64,000 bases of DNA from Bradyrhizobium barranii subsp. barranii (lineage in GTDB: Bacteria > Pseudomonadota > Alphaproteobacteria > Rhizobiales > Xanthobacteraceae): positions 3,021,501 through 3,085,500 of the forward strand of contig NZ_CP086136.1 in the NCBI RefSeq assembly GCF_017565645.3, written 5' to 3'. The notes beneath the pieces were generated by a model. The model worked only from the letters and a program-made list of their open reading frames with translations, had not been told where the DNA came from and did not search any database. A program made the translations under genes and the position numbers. This document shows positions 47,126 to 56,461 of this stretch, piece by piece (position 1 is the first letter of the stretch; each line of letters opens with the position of its first letter).

Positions 47126-48001
47126 TTAGCTGCCGAGCAACAGCTTCCTCGCCTCGCTCGGCGAAGCCGGCCTCGACCCGTGCCGCATCACAATCCGAGC
47201 CGCCTCTTCGACAAGCTCCGCGTTGTTCCCGGCGAGCTTACCTTTGGCGATGTAGAGATTGTCCTCGAGGCCGACGCGCACGTGCCCGCCAAGCTCGCAC
47301 GCTGCGGCGGCGATCTTGAACTGGTCATGCGAAATGCCGAAGGCACTCCAGAGCGCTCCGGATGGCAGCATGCTGCGCATCAGCTGCAGCACATCGGCTT
47401 GGGCCGGCGCGCCCCAGGATACGCCGAGACAGAACTGGAAGAAGGTGGGTGCTTTCAGCACCCCAATTTCCAGCAGATGTTTGGCCAATCGTATGTGGCC
47501 GAGATCGAAGACCTCAATCTCCGGCTTGATGCCGGCGTCGGATATCGTTCGCCCCATGAACTCGAGATCGCTCACAAGGTTGACCATTGCTATTCGTCCG
47601 AAGTTCAACGTCGCCACGTCGAGGCTGCAGATTTCCGGCTTGAGCTTGAGGATATGGTCGAGCCGCTGCTGCGGCGTCATGGGTGGATTGACTCCGGGGG
47701 CTGGCTGCAGCCGCAAACCATCTGGGGCATATAGGGAGCCGGGTCCGCTGGTCAGGTTGATGATGACGTCCGTCGATGCCCCCCTGATGCGCTCCACGAC
47801 CTCCGCGTAAAGTTCGAATTCGACCGACGGTGCGCCCGTCGCGGGGTCGCGCACATGAATGTGGACGACCGCAGCTCCAGCATTCGCCGCGTCAATGGCT
47901 TGATCGGCGATCTGCTTTGGCGTGACGGGGACCGCCGGACTCCTGCCGACGGTGTCCCCCGCACCGGTCAGGGCACAGGTAATGATGGTCGGATTGGACA
48001 T
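47126..48001 (-). CDS. BKACE-family beta-keto acid cleavage enzyme (DUF849)
   Basis: A 291-aa TIM-barrel enzyme with the metal-binding AAVVHIHVRDPATGAPS and later IKPEIEVFDLGHIR and LGGHVRVGLEDNLYIAKGK. Family members cleave beta-keto acids with acetyl-CoA to give acetoacetate and an acyl-CoA. The ATG at 48001 (MSNPTIITCALTG) matches the family; the extra 30 upstream codons look non-coding. Last gene of a minus-strand operon with the cupin and FAH genes. Confidence 0.92.
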   Translation of the reverse strand: MSNPTIITCALTGAGDTVGRSPAVPVTPKQIADQAIDAANAGAAVVHIHVRDPATGAPSVEFELYAEVVERIRGASTDVIINLTSGPGSLYAPDGLRLQPAPGVNPPMTPQQRLDHILKLKPEICSLDVATLNFGRIAMVNLVSDLEFMGRTISDAGIKPEIEVFDLGHIRLAKHLLEIGVLKAPTFFQFCLGVSWGAPAQADVLQLMRSMLPSGALWSAFGISHDQFKIAAAACELGGHVRVGLEDNLYIAKGKLAGNNAELVEEAARIVMRHGSRPASPSEARKLLLGS

Positions 48002-48024
48002 CGAATTGCGCGGCTCCCAGCTTT

Positions 48025-48558
48025 CTATTGGTGCTCGGCATCGATCAGCACGAACGCGACCCTGGAGATCCGGTCGGAACGATTGGACCACGCATGGTTG
48101 GTGCCGCGCTGGATCAATACATCGCCGGGCCGCATCAGCGTCTCGCCCTCGTCGAGCAAGGCCCAGATCTCTCCTTCCAGCACGATCGCGTAGTCGAGCG
48201 TATGCGTCTTGTGGAAGAAGAAGTGCCGCGCCTTGGTGTCGAAGGCTTCGGGGCTGCCGATCCCCGCCCTGAACTTCTCGAGCTCGTCGCGAGAGTAGAG
48301 GCTGTCCGGCGGGAATTCGGCGATACGCAGAACGTTCCCTCCGGCTGGAGGCTCGATGGCGAGCTTGCGATCCCCTGGAGCGGGTTCCTCCTGCTGCACG
48401 ATGTCCGCGGGAGTTTTGTCGGCAACCCAGATTACGGTTCCTGCCAACCCCGGTGTCCCCGGCACAACATGCACGTTGGGTGCTGCACCATCCGAGACAA
48501 TGACTGACCGGCCATCGGCGCGATGGCCGGTCACGATACGGCGAACGGGTTTTGCCAT
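48025..48558 (-). CDS. cupin-domain protein
   Basis: A 177-aa protein whose C-terminal half is a single cupin barrel: FHKTHTLDYAIVLEGEIWAL (motif 1) and LMRPGDVLIQRGTNHAWSN (motif 2). The His residues are consistent with a metal site, though motif 1 lacks the usual second His of HxH. Similar small cupins sit in aromatic-acid operons and may be decarboxylases, isomerases or sensors. Function unassigned. Confidence 0.85.
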   Translation of the reverse strand: MAKPVRRIVTGHRADGRSVIVSDGAAPNVHVVPGTPGLAGTVIWVADKTPADIVQQEEPAPGDRKLAIEPPAGGNVLRIAEFPPDSLYSRDELEKFRAGIGSPEAFDTKARHFFFHKTHTLDYAIVLEGEIWALLDEGETLMRPGDVLIQRGTNHAWSNRSDRISRVAFVLIDAEHQ

Positions 48559-48634
48559 GATGATGTAATTCTCGATTGGATCTGAGCGGGTTGGGTTCGG
48601 GCGCTCCTGCCCTGACTAGGCTGTCCCAAGCGGA

Positions 48635-49633
48635 TCACCAGAACTTCTGGCGCCTCTCGGGCCACCAGCGCTTTTCTTCCGGAGGGCCGATCTTGGTGCG
48701 GAGCGTACCGATCCGAGAGACCTCGAGTTCAAGGACGTCACCGGCTTCAAGTTTCCGGCCGATCTCCAGGCCGGATCCGTTGCCGACGGTGCCCGAAGCA
48801 AACAGGTCTCCCGGCTGCACGTATTCCGAGATCGACATGTAAGCCAGCGACTCACCCGGCGTCCAAATAGTCTCGGCACTATCTCCGCGCGAGCATTCCT
48901 TGCCGTTGATGCGAACCGCCATCTCAAGATCATCGAGACGGCCGATCTCATCCATCGTTACGATCCACGGACCGATACCGAAGGCACAATCCTTGCCCTT
49001 TCCGGGGCCCATGCCGATCTTCATCTCGAGCTTCTGGATGTCGCGCGCGCTGAAATCGTTGAAGATCGTCACGCCGAAGATCGCCCGCTGCGCCTCGTCG
49101 GGCGTCAGGTTGTGGCAGACGCGTCCGACGATGTAGCCAAGCTCCAATTCGTAGTCGAAATAATCGGTATAGAACGGCTTGGGCACTTCGGCATCGTGCC
49201 CGACGGCGGTGAACGGGGTACCCTTGAAGTAGCCCGGAATCTCAAGCAGCGCCTCGGTCGGCTCGGCCCCAATGCGCTCGTGGAATTGCTTGATGTGCTT
49301 GACGAAGGTGAGGCCATCCCGGATGACCGGCGGATCGATCGCGCTCAGCCAGTTCACGCTTGAGATTGCGGTAGAGGCATCATCGGCGCGCGCCTGTACG
49401 GCCTCATGAGCAGCCTCCAGGAAAATGTCGCCAAGACCGATCGCAGCCGACATGCTCCCTGGGAAGATCGCCGACGCCAACCGCTGGGCGCCCTCCTGCG
49501 TGGCCCCCTTCGCTTGCCGTCGCAGGATCTCCGCGGTCGCGAGGTCGATGACCCTGCTCTTCGCGGTATCCACCGCGACGAGGCGCGCGACCGATCCGAA
49601 CGGCGTTCCGACTGAAATTCGTCCGAGCTTCAC
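48635..49633 (-). CDS. fumarylacetoacetate hydrolase-family protein
   Basis: A 332-aa enzyme with the catalytic domain intact: YTDYFDYELELGYIVGR (metal-binding Glu residues), IFGVTIFNDFSARDIQ and the GTVGNGSGLEIGRKL loop. Family members hydrolyse C-C bonds in acylpyruvates or hydrate dienoates in ring-cleavage pathways. GTG start preceded by GGAGGA. First gene of the operon; its promoter contains the double TetR palindrome. Confidence 0.93.
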   Translation of the reverse strand: MKLGRISVGTPFGSVARLVAVDTAKSRVIDLATAEILRRQAKGATQEGAQRLASAIFPGSMSAAIGLGDIFLEAAHEAVQARADDASTAISSVNWLSAIDPPVIRDGLTFVKHIKQFHERIGAEPTEALLEIPGYFKGTPFTAVGHDAEVPKPFYTDYFDYELELGYIVGRVCHNLTPDEAQRAIFGVTIFNDFSARDIQKLEMKIGMGPGKGKDCAFGIGPWIVTMDEIGRLDDLEMAVRINGKECSRGDSAETIWTPGESLAYMSISEYVQPGDLFASGTVGNGSGLEIGRKLEAGDVLELEVSRIGTLRTKIGPPEEKRWWPERRQKFW

Positions 49634-49654
49634 GTCGTCCTCCTTATTTATTAT

Positions 49655-49678
49655 ACGATACGTTTCGTATCGTTTCTG
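49655..49678. promoter_or_regulatory. double palindromic operator between FAH and TetR genes
   Basis: ACGATACG-TTT-CGTATCGT is a perfect palindrome at 49655-49673, which can also be read as two overlapping copies of the AAACGTATCGTTT-type site (one in each orientation). It lies 22 bp before the FAH start and 170 bp before the TetR start, in the divergent promoter region. Confidence 0.75.
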
Positions 49679-49843
49679 CTGCGGAGAGTCAAGCGGGCCG
49701 CTGCCGTCTTTCCGACCGGCCTTAATGGAACTCGTTTGTCGAAGGACGTGACGCCGTGCTACGGAAACGCACTGGCTCGATATCCATTGAATTGCTCGAC
49801 ACTGGCTATGGCATCAACCAAACGCGCTACTGCAGGCGGACCG

Positions 49844-50482
49844 ATGAGTTCTCAAGATACCGAACCATCGGATTCAAGGCCGATCGGAAGACCGCGCGAT
49901 CTCGCCTCCAAGCGGTCGATTTTGTCGGCCACAATGGGCCTTCTGCAAACGGTCTCGGTCGCCGATCTCGCGATCGAAACAGTGGCGCGCGACGCCAGGG
50001 TTTCAAAAGCCACGATCTATCGCTGGTGGGACAGCAAGGGCGCGCTGGTCATCGACGCGTTCATGGAGTCCCATTTCAGCAATACTCCGATGCCAACGGC
50101 GGTCGACCCGCGGACCGCTATCAAGCGGCACCTCACCTCCCTCGCGCAATATTTCAGCGGCCGCGCCGGGAAGCTGGTCGTTCAAATCCTGTGCGAAGGC
50201 CACGACAACGATGCGCTTTTGGCAGAGTTCAATGAACGGTTCGCGAAGAACCGTCGGCGTCTCGTTCAGGAAACCTTTGAGCGTGGACAGCAGGAGGGAC
50301 TATTCAGGCGCGGCATCGATGCAGCCTGGGCTGTCGAGATGCTGTACTCGCCGATCTACCGGCGCTTGATCTTCGGCCAGCCGCTGGATGCAGAGTTCAT
50401 CGAGCTCCTTTGCGGGAGCGTCGACTCTATGTTTTCCACGGATGTCAAGTCCAAGACGTCGCGACAGAAATCAAAAGCATAA
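49844..50482 (+). CDS. TetR/AcrR-family regulator
   Basis: A 212-aa regulator with N-terminal HTH (LASKRSILSATMGLLQTVSV, IETVARDARVSKATIYRWWD, KGALVIDAFMESHF) and a C-terminal ligand/dimer domain (FERGQQEGLFRRGIDAAWAV). Start at ATG 49844 gives the usual length; ATG 49808 is possible. It is divergent from the FAH operon and the palindromes at 49655, 52282 and 32791 are probably its operators, making it a repressor of its own cluster. Confidence 0.9.
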   Translation: MSSQDTEPSDSRPIGRPRDLASKRSILSATMGLLQTVSVADLAIETVARDARVSKATIYRWWDSKGALVIDAFMESHFSNTPMPTAVDPRTAIKRHLTSLAQYFSGRAGKLVVQILCEGHDNDALLAEFNERFAKNRRRLVQETFERGQQEGLFRRGIDAAWAVEMLYSPIYRRLIFGQPLDAEFIELLCGSVDSMFSTDVKSKTSRQKSKA

Positions 50483-50503
50483 CTCTCGCTGGACTTCACA
50501 ATC

Positions 50504-50989
50504 TCACGCGGTCTCGGCGCCAGCAAATGGCTCGATGCCCGACTTGCGGCGCGCCGCCACGACGGCCAGCGAGGACACAGAGGTGGCCACTGCCTTGCTT
50601 TCGCGATCCAGAAGCTGTGCACGCGTGAACACGACGGCCTTTCCGCAGCGTTCGACTTCGGCGACTGCTCTGTATTGGCCCGGCTTAGCCGACCTGAGAT
50701 ACGAGACGTTCATGTTGATCGTTGCAACGGAAAGTCCATCAGCAATTGCCAACAGCGCCGCATAGGCCATGGCGAAGTCGAGCATCATCGCGACCGCGCC
50801 CCCGTGAACGACGTCCTCGGCCTGCAAAAATTGCTGACCGACAATAAAGGACAGCTCGATGCGTGGCCCCGCGAGGTCGATTTTTTCGAGGTTGATTTTC
50901 AATGATTCGGCAAGGGAGCTCGATTTGACAGCAACCGGCAACCCCTCCCCCGACTGGTATTGACGCAGAAGCTTTTGATCCAGGTTCAT
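50504..50989 (-). CDS. PaaI-type hotdog-fold thioesterase
   Basis: A 161-aa acyl-CoA thioesterase candidate with the hotdog core VHGGAVAMMLDFAMAYAALL (catalytic-region GG...D) and SYLRSAKPGQYRAVAEVERC. ATG at 50989 has GGAA upstream. It probably recycles CoA from pathway acyl-CoA intermediates. It is downstream of the MFS gene on the same strand, 24 bp apart, and convergent with the TetR gene. Confidence 0.9.
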   Translation of the reverse strand: MNLDQKLLRQYQSGEGLPVAVKSSSLAESLKINLEKIDLAGPRIELSFIVGQQFLQAEDVVHGGAVAMMLDFAMAYAALLAIADGLSVATINMNVSYLRSAKPGQYRAVAEVERCGKAVVFTRAQLLDRESKAVATSVSSLAVVAARRKSGIEPFAGAETA

Positions 50990-51013
50990 TGCTGATTCCA
51001 AATCGCTATCGAG

Positions 51014-52237
51014 TCATGCCACGCTCGGCGCGATCGAACTGTCGCGGAAGACCGAAGATCGACCAATCAGGCAAAGAATGGACGAGACCAGCAGGCAGGT
51101 AGCGGCGACAACAAACCATGGCAGGTAGTTGCCGGCCCGATCATAGAGCATCCCGGCCAGGATCGGCCCACCGCCGCCACCGACCGACACCGCGAGAAAA
51201 ATGCCGCCAAACAGCGTGCTGAAGTGAGCTGGCGGGAAGCGTCTTCCGACCAGGAAAAGAGCGAGATCAAACTCCGAGCCAATGGTGAAACCCATGGCCA
51301 GCGTTCCCGGCAAGATCAGCTCCGAGTTGCCCGACGCCAACATGAGCACACCGCAGGCAGACAACAGAAAAATCGCGGCCGCAAGCAGGTTGGTTTCGAT
51401 GATATCCAGCAGGAATCCTGTAATCAGTCGCCCCGCGATAACAGCAAAGCCTATCAAACCCGCTAGTCCCGCAGCGGCTGCAGCCGGAGTACCGCGGTCA
51501 GTCAGCATCGGGACGAAATGGACGATCGTGCCGAAGATTCCCGTCGATGCCAGCAGGAAGATGATGGCGAGCAGCAGAAAGCGTCGATCGGCGTACAGAC
51601 CCCAGTTCTGCCGTGCCGCGCCGGGCTTGGATCTTTCGTGCCCAGCCTGGCTCTTCAACAGCAGCGCGATGATCGGAATCATGCCGAAAGTCAGTATAGC
51701 CAGCCCGATATAGGCTCCCCTCCATCCGTAAGCGTCGAGTAACCGCCTGACCAGCGATGGAAACGTCAGAGCAGCGAGGCCAGGCCCGCAATACACGATC
51801 CCGTAGACAAGCCCCAAGCGTCGCGGAAAATTGCCGACGATCATGCGGCCGTAAGAGACGGGAGTCGTCGCGCTACCAAGAACAGCCAGAACGAACGTGA
51901 GAAGAAGGAAGCTGACGAGCCCGCCGGTTACCAGACCCAATAAAAGGAACGAAAGCGCTAACGCGCCTCCCGACAAGAGCGCCATTCGAAATGCACCGAA
52001 CCTGTCCACCAACCGCCCCGCAAAGGGACTAGCCACACCGATGGTCAGTATTCCGATCAGTGGACCGAGAGACGCCATCCCGCGCGTCCAGCCGTACTCG
52101 GCGGCAAGCGGCTTCAAGAACAGGCCCGAAGTATAGAAATAGATCGATGAGACGCTCATCATCATGCCGAGCAGGCAACCCACAATCAGATTCCGGCCCC
52201 GCCAAAGCTCGCGTCGCGAGCTGATTTCGCCGTCCAT
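51014..52237 (-). CDS. MFS transporter (OFA-like organic-acid exchanger)
   Basis: A 407-aa membrane protein with 12 helices. Motifs include GLFLKPLAAEYGWTRGMASL, the GRLVDRFGAFRMALLSGG loop (motif A) and VSYGRMIVGNFPRRLGLVYG, all typical of oxalate/formate-antiporter-like carriers. An AAACGTATCGTTT palindrome sits 45 bp upstream, so it is predicted to be controlled with the FAH-cupin-BKACE operon. Likely imports the substrate. Confidence 0.92.
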   Translation of the reverse strand: MDGEISSRRELWRGRNLIVGCLLGMMMSVSSIYFYTSGLFLKPLAAEYGWTRGMASLGPLIGILTIGVASPFAGRLVDRFGAFRMALLSGGALALSFLLLGLVTGGLVSFLLLTFVLAVLGSATTPVSYGRMIVGNFPRRLGLVYGIVYCGPGLAALTFPSLVRRLLDAYGWRGAYIGLAILTFGMIPIIALLLKSQAGHERSKPGAARQNWGLYADRRFLLLAIIFLLASTGIFGTIVHFVPMLTDRGTPAAAAAGLAGLIGFAVIAGRLITGFLLDIIETNLLAAAIFLLSACGVLMLASGNSELILPGTLAMGFTIGSEFDLALFLVGRRFPPAHFSTLFGGIFLAVSVGGGGGPILAGMLYDRAGNYLPWFVVAATCLLVSSILCLIGRSSVFRDSSIAPSVA

Positions 52238-52281
52238 CCTTTTCCTCCCAATAGGCCCGTAGCAGGCTTTTTATAGTTATT

Positions 52282-52294
52282 AAACGTATCGTTT
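52282..52294. promoter_or_regulatory. palindromic TetR operator (AAACGTATCGTTT)
   Basis: A perfect AAACG-TAT-CGTTT palindrome 45 bp upstream of the MFS start, matching the sites at 49655-49678 and 32791-32803. It is immediately followed by A/T-rich promoter-like sequence and then IS6 copy C. Confidence 0.72.
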
Positions 52295-52328
52295 CGAAAA
52301 TACTTATGTCAAGAGAAGCCCTCCGCGC

Positions 52329-53118
52329 GGCATCGTCAACTTAATCGACCGCCGAGCCGAAGGAGGCGATTCTCAAAGGTTCGAGATTCGGCGATAGCGC
52401 TTGTCGTGGAGATGTCGCGCCAAGTCGCAAAGGCTCGCTCGCGCGAAGCACGACGGAAGTCGGCGGTGACAGCTCCGGGATAGGGGATGTGGAAAAGGTT
52501 CGCGACCTGATCGTGAACTGACAGAAACTGTTGAGCCTGACGGGACGATTTGAAACGCTTCATGATCCGCTCGCGTCGCCGCGTCGGCTGATGAGAGTTC
52601 TCGGCCCGATTGTTGAGAGCTTTGTGCTGGCGATGTTCGACGTGAAAGCCCATCTTCGCCCTCGCAGCGCCGTACGAACGGAGCTTGTCCGTGATTATCA
52701 CGCGCGGCGGCGTGCCGGCGGATTTCAAGAGCTTTTTCATGAGCCGCTGGGCAGCGCGCAAGTCTCTTCGGCGCTGGATCAAGACGTCGAGAACGAAGCC
52801 ATTCTGGTCGACAGCGCGCCAGAGCCAATGTTGTTCGCCCGCGATCGAGATAACGACTTCGTCCAGATGCCATTTGTCACCGCGAGCGGGTGCGCGCTGG
52901 CGGATCCGATCGGAGAACGGCTTGCCGAATTTCCGTCCCCACTGGCGCACGGTTTCATAGGTCACGCCAATGCCACGCGCCGCCAGCATTTCCTCGACCA
53001 TGCGCAAGCTTAAGGGAAACCGGAAATACAACCAAACGGCATAGCTGATCACTTCCGGTGGGAAGCGATGGCGGCGATAAAGAGGGTCCTTGGCAGTCCG
53101 CAGGCCGCTCGTCTACCC
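52329..53118 (-). mobile_element. IS6-family insertion sequence, copy C, one end missing
   Basis: Left end GGCATCGTCAACTTAATCG present at 52329. On the other side identity with copy A stops at about 53118 (GTCTACCCC), so the GGTACCGTCAAG inverted repeat is absent. It inserted between the MFS promoter and the amino-acid transporter cluster, and may mark the junction of two genomic segments. The following 219 bp (53119-53337) hold nothing recognisable. Confidence 0.85.
52336..53052 (-). CDS. IS6-family transposase (copy C), catalytic residues intact
   Basis: The 238-aa open frame keeps the DDE triad: [29 protein letters not shown] and [13 protein letters not shown]. As in copy A the ATG start of copy B is replaced by CTG, so translation initiation is unclear. 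With one terminal repeat missing the element probably cannot transpose itself but could act on others. Confidence 0.88.
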   Translation of the reverse strand: MISYAVWLYFRFPLSLRMVEEMLAARGIGVTYETVRQWGRKFGKPFSDRIRQRAPARGDKWHLDEVVISIAGEQHWLWRAVDQNGFVLDVLIQRRRDLRAAQRLMKKLLKSAGTPPRVIITDKLRSYGAARAKMGFHVEHRQHKALNNRAENSHQPTRRRERIMKRFKSSRQAQQFLSVHDQVANLFHIPYPGAVTADFRRASRERAFATWRDISTTSAIAESRTFENRLLRLGGRLS

Positions 53119-53337
53119 CGCTTCACGGCCACCTTGGCACTATTTGTCGGCGCACGAGACTCGTATCCGCAACCGGTTCGCTATACGCGGTGGGATCAGG
53201 GGCAGGGCGGTCTTGTTTGAAATTCGATTGCGTTCGTTGCGCTCTGGTTGGGGTGTTTCTGGCGTGAAACTGGCTCGGTGATTCCTCATCTCTCCGTCCT
53301 CCGCACCAGCGCCAGTGGCTCCCGTAAAGAATGGTCG

Positions 53338-54144
53338 CTAGGTGTCTTGAACTTCGTTGACGGATCGATCCATTCCGAGAAACGACCGAAACCTCTCAGT
53401 TTGAGGATTGGCCATGATGTCGTGCGGCGCGCCGTGCTCCATGATCACGCCGCCGTCCATGAAAATAACGCGATCGGCAACCTCCCGGGCGAAGCCCATC
53501 TCATGCGTGACGACGATCATCGTCATGCCCTCGTTGGCCAGTTCCCGCATGACGCGGAGCACTTCGCCGACGAGCTCGGGGTCGAGGGCCGACGTCGCTT
53601 CGTCAAAGAGCATGACAGCGGGTCGCATCGCGAGCGCGCGGGCGATTGCCACGCGCTGCTGCTGGCCGCCGGAGAGGCGGGCGGGATATTGGTCGGCCTT
53701 GTCGGTCAAGCCGACCTTCTCTAGCAACTCCAGCGCGTGCTTCCTCGCCTCAGTCCTGTCTCGGTGCTGGACCGACACGGGCCCCATCATGACGTTCTGA
53801 AGGACGGTCCGATGCGGGAACAGATTGAAGCTTTGAAAGACCATTCCGACATGCTCACGGTTCTTCGCAACTACCTTCTCATCGAGCATGCGGCGACGGC
53901 CTGCGCTGTCGCTCTGATAGCCGACCGGTGCCCCATTGACCGTGATTGTGCCGTCCTCGAATGTCTCAAGGAAGTTGACGCAGCGCAGCATCGTGGACTT
54001 GCCTGATCCGCTCGGGCCCAGAACGACAACGACTTCACCACGCCGGACATCGAAAGAAACCCCGTTCAGGACACGATGCGCCCCGAAGGATTTCACGAGG
54101 CCATTCACTGATACGATAATGGGCGATCCGGCGGAGATGGTCAT
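53338..54144 (-). CDS. polar amino acid ABC transporter ATP-binding protein
   Basis: A 268-aa GlnQ/HisP-type ATPase: Walker [22 protein letters not shown]-loop [17 protein letters not shown], signature [17 protein letters not shown], Walker [17 protein letters not shown] and H-loop [16 protein letters not shown] at 54144 follows GAGGG. Last gene of the importer operon (binding protein, two permeases, ATPase). Confidence 0.95.
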   Translation of the reverse strand: MTISAGSPIIVSVNGLVKSFGAHRVLNGVSFDVRRGEVVVVLGPSGSGKSTMLRCVNFLETFEDGTITVNGAPVGYQSDSAGRRRMLDEKVVAKNREHVGMVFQSFNLFPHRTVLQNVMMGPVSVQHRDRTEARKHALELLEKVGLTDKADQYPARLSGGQQQRVAIARALAMRPAVMLFDEATSALDPELVGEVLRVMRELANEGMTMIVVTHEMGFAREVADRVIFMDGGVIMEHGAPHDIMANPQTERFRSFLGMDRSVNEVQDT

Positions 54145-54152
54145 GGGCACCC

Positions 54153-54803
54153 TCAGTGATCGAAGGAGAGTTTCCGCTCGCAATAGTTCGCGAGCAGCGA
54201 AATGGGGTAGCAGATCAAAAAGTAGATCAGCATGACACCCAGGAAGATTTGGAAAGCCGCGAGTGTTCTCTCCACGACCTCGCGAGCCGCAAAGGAGAGT
54301 TCCCAGGCTCCGACGACCGAGGCGTAAGAGGTCTGCTTGATCGCCATAAGCGAGATGTTGAGGATCGGCGCAATCGAGAGACGGGCTGCCTGAGGGAGGA
54401 CGACCTCACGGAGCATCGTCAGCGGCCGCATGCCAAGGCTCTTAGCTGCTGCGATCTGGCCGGTCGGCACGGCTGCGATGGCGCCGCGCACTGCCTCGGT
54501 GACGAAGGCGCCGACATAGAAGACCATCGATATCATGACTGCGGCGTAGGCGCTGAGACGGATTCCAAATGCCGGGAAAGTGTAGAAGCCGAGAAACATC
54601 ACGACCAATACCGGAATGCCCCGAAACACGAAGACGTAAGCCGTGACGAGGGACCGAAGGATCGGTCCACCTCCGCTCGAGATCGTTCCGACGACCGCGC
54701 CAAGAAGCGTGCCGGCTATGACGACGACGAAGGCGAGCCATAGTGTGACCAGCGCACCCTGCAACAGGTAGGGCAGGTTTGCGATAAGGACGGATATGCT
54801 CAT
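54153..54803 (-). CDS. polar amino acid ABC transporter permease
   Basis: A 216-aa His/Glu/Gln/Arg-family permease: the start is followed by [20 protein letters not shown] and the EAA loop reads [20 protein letters not shown]. Five membrane helices are expected. The start overlaps the stop of the second permease gene (ATGA). Confidence 0.93.
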   Translation of the reverse strand: MSISVLIANLPYLLQGALVTLWLAFVVVIAGTLLGAVVGTISSGGGPILRSLVTAYVFVFRGIPVLVVMFLGFYTFPAFGIRLSAYAAVMISMVFYVGAFVTEAVRGAIAAVPTGQIAAAKSLGMRPLTMLREVVLPQAARLSIAPILNISLMAIKQTSYASVVGAWELSFAAREVVERTLAAFQIFLGVMLIYFLICYPISLLANYCERKLSFDH

Positions 54804-55468
54804 CCGAGCCTCCGCGAGAAGCGCATCTCGCTGACTCGAAACCCGGCGCCGATGACGGAAGTCAGGATTAGATAGAGCGCCGCAACGAGGATGAAGACCT
54901 CAAAGGACGCTCCTGATCTTTCGATGATGACCTTGCCGGACAGTGTCAGGTCAAGCACACCGATCGCCGATACGAGAGACGTGTCCTTCACAAGGACGAT
55001 CAGTTGGTTCGAGACGGGTGCCATGACCTTGATAGCGGCCTGTGGAAGAACGATCTGGCGAAAAATCGCCCAGCGGCGCATGCCGATCGCCTGTCCCGCC
55101 TCCCACTGCTTGGCGCCCACGGCCGCGATGCCGCTGCGCAAGAGCTCAGACAAAAAGGCTGCGTGCTGAAGCGCGACGGCGAGGACACCGCAGGTGATCT
55201 CACCCCAGAAGATTCCCACGAGTGGCAGGCCGAAGAAGAGGAGGTACATCTGGACGAGGAGCGGTGTATTCCTCATCACCTCGACATAGGCTCGTACAAG
55301 AGCGCTGGATAGCCGCCAGCCGGCAACGCGCGGCACAGTGAGAAGCACGCCGATTGCGAGAGCCGTCGGCGCCGCGAGCGCCGCGACAGCGATGGTAACG
55401 AGCATCCCGTTCCAGAGTTGCGGAAGGTAGCGGACGGCGAAGTTGCCAAACTGTGACCAATCCATCAC
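54800..55468 (-). CDS. polar amino acid ABC transporter permease
   Basis: A 222-aa paralogue of the neighbouring permease with FAVRYLPQLWNGMLVTIAVA at the N-terminus and EAA loop AGQAIGMRRWAIFRQIVLPQ. The two permeases should form a heterodimeric channel in the inner membrane. A second ATG one codon in is equally possible. Confidence 0.93.
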   Translation of the reverse strand: MMDWSQFGNFAVRYLPQLWNGMLVTIAVAALAAPTALAIGVLLTVPRVAGWRLSSALVRAYVEVMRNTPLLVQMYLLFFGLPLVGIFWGEITCGVLAVALQHAAFLSELLRSGIAAVGAKQWEAGQAIGMRRWAIFRQIVLPQAAIKVMAPVSNQLIVLVKDTSLVSAIGVLDLTLSGKVIIERSGASFEVFILVAALYLILTSVIGAGFRVSEMRFSRRLG

Positions 55469-55489
55469 CCGCCCTCTCTGCGCAGTCGA

Positions 55490-56338
55490 TCAGTTATTGT
55501 TGAGATACCACTTCGCATTCTTCGGCTTTTCGCCGAACCACTTCTCGTAGATCGCGCTGTACTCGGCGAAGAGATACCCGCCGGTCATCTCGGACACGAC
55601 GAGATCGAGGTATTGCCAGAGCCGGAAGTCGCCCGGCTTCATGAAGATACCCGTGTTGACGACATCCGTCAGGCGAGTTTCCATCACGCGCATGTCCGGG
55701 TTGGACTTGACATACCATGCGGCTACGGGAGCATCGAGCTGAGCGGCCTGGGCTCGGCCAAGCTTCACAGAGTTGAATTGCGAGGCGATGCCGTCAAAGG
55801 TCTGGAGCTTGGCCTGCGGGAAGAGGCGCTTGGCGCGCTCCTCCTGGGTCGGCGTGGTCAGATTGGCGATGGTGACGTTCGGCTTGTTCAAATCGTCGAG
55901 CGTCTTGAAGGGCGCATCTTTGCGGACGATGAGGACGATGCCGCCATCGATATAGTTGCGGGTGAACGCGACCCGCTGCGCGCGGTCGGCGTAGATGGTT
56001 GTCGTCTGCGCGCCAAAGTCGATCGTGCCGTTCTGGGCATTGGGCCAGCGCTGGGCTGCGCTCTGGCGAATGAACTCGACCTTGTTGGGATCACCGAAAG
56101 TCGCTTTGGCGATCAGCCGGGCAACATCGATGTCGAAGCCCACCAGCTCCCCCTTCTCGTCGACGAAGCCGAAAGGAGGTGACTCGCTCGACACGCCGAC
56201 GACCAGCTTGCCCCGCGCCAGGATTTCATCCAGCCTGGACTTCTCCTGAGCGTGGCTCGCCCCGGCCGCGAGCGCGAACCCGCAGAATGCCGCAACCAGA
56301 CCGGTGACGAACCGCAGTCCATAGCTTCGCATGTCCAT
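55490..56338 (-). CDS. polar amino acid ABC transporter substrate-binding protein
   Basis: A 282-aa periplasmic protein with signal peptide (LRFVTGLVAAFCGFALAAGA, SHAQ cleavage) and an SBP_bac_3 fold: LVVGVSSESPPFGFVDEKGE, FDIDVARLIAKATFGD, NGTIDFGAQTTTIYADRAQR. The family binds amino acids and opines. ATG at 56338 is preferred; the upstream 32 codons look non-coding. Ligand may be the amino acid metabolised by the divergent operon, but this is inference. Confidence 0.92.
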   Translation of the reverse strand: MDMRSYGLRFVTGLVAAFCGFALAAGASHAQEKSRLDEILARGKLVVGVSSESPPFGFVDEKGELVGFDIDVARLIAKATFGDPNKVEFIRQSAAQRWPNAQNGTIDFGAQTTTIYADRAQRVAFTRNYIDGGIVLIVRKDAPFKTLDDLNKPNVTIANLTTPTQEERAKRLFPQAKLQTFDGIASQFNSVKLGRAQAAQLDAPVAAWYVKSNPDMRVMETRLTDVVNTGIFMKPGDFRLWQYLDLVVSEMTGGYLFAEYSAIYEKWFGEKPKNAKWYLNNN

Positions 56339-56461
56339 GCTCCATTGGTTGTTGGAAAGATAGAAGTGTGGCCTTTGCTCAACGACTAGCGCTCGTCTTG
56401 CCGCGGCGAAAGAACACGTCTCCTGACGGAGCACGTTAGAAATAGTTACGCTGCCAACGTT

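Noticed and set aside
47033..47734. Plus-strand 233-codon frame opposite BKACE
   Set aside because: Shadow frame; the minus strand carries the BKACE motifs and conserved start.
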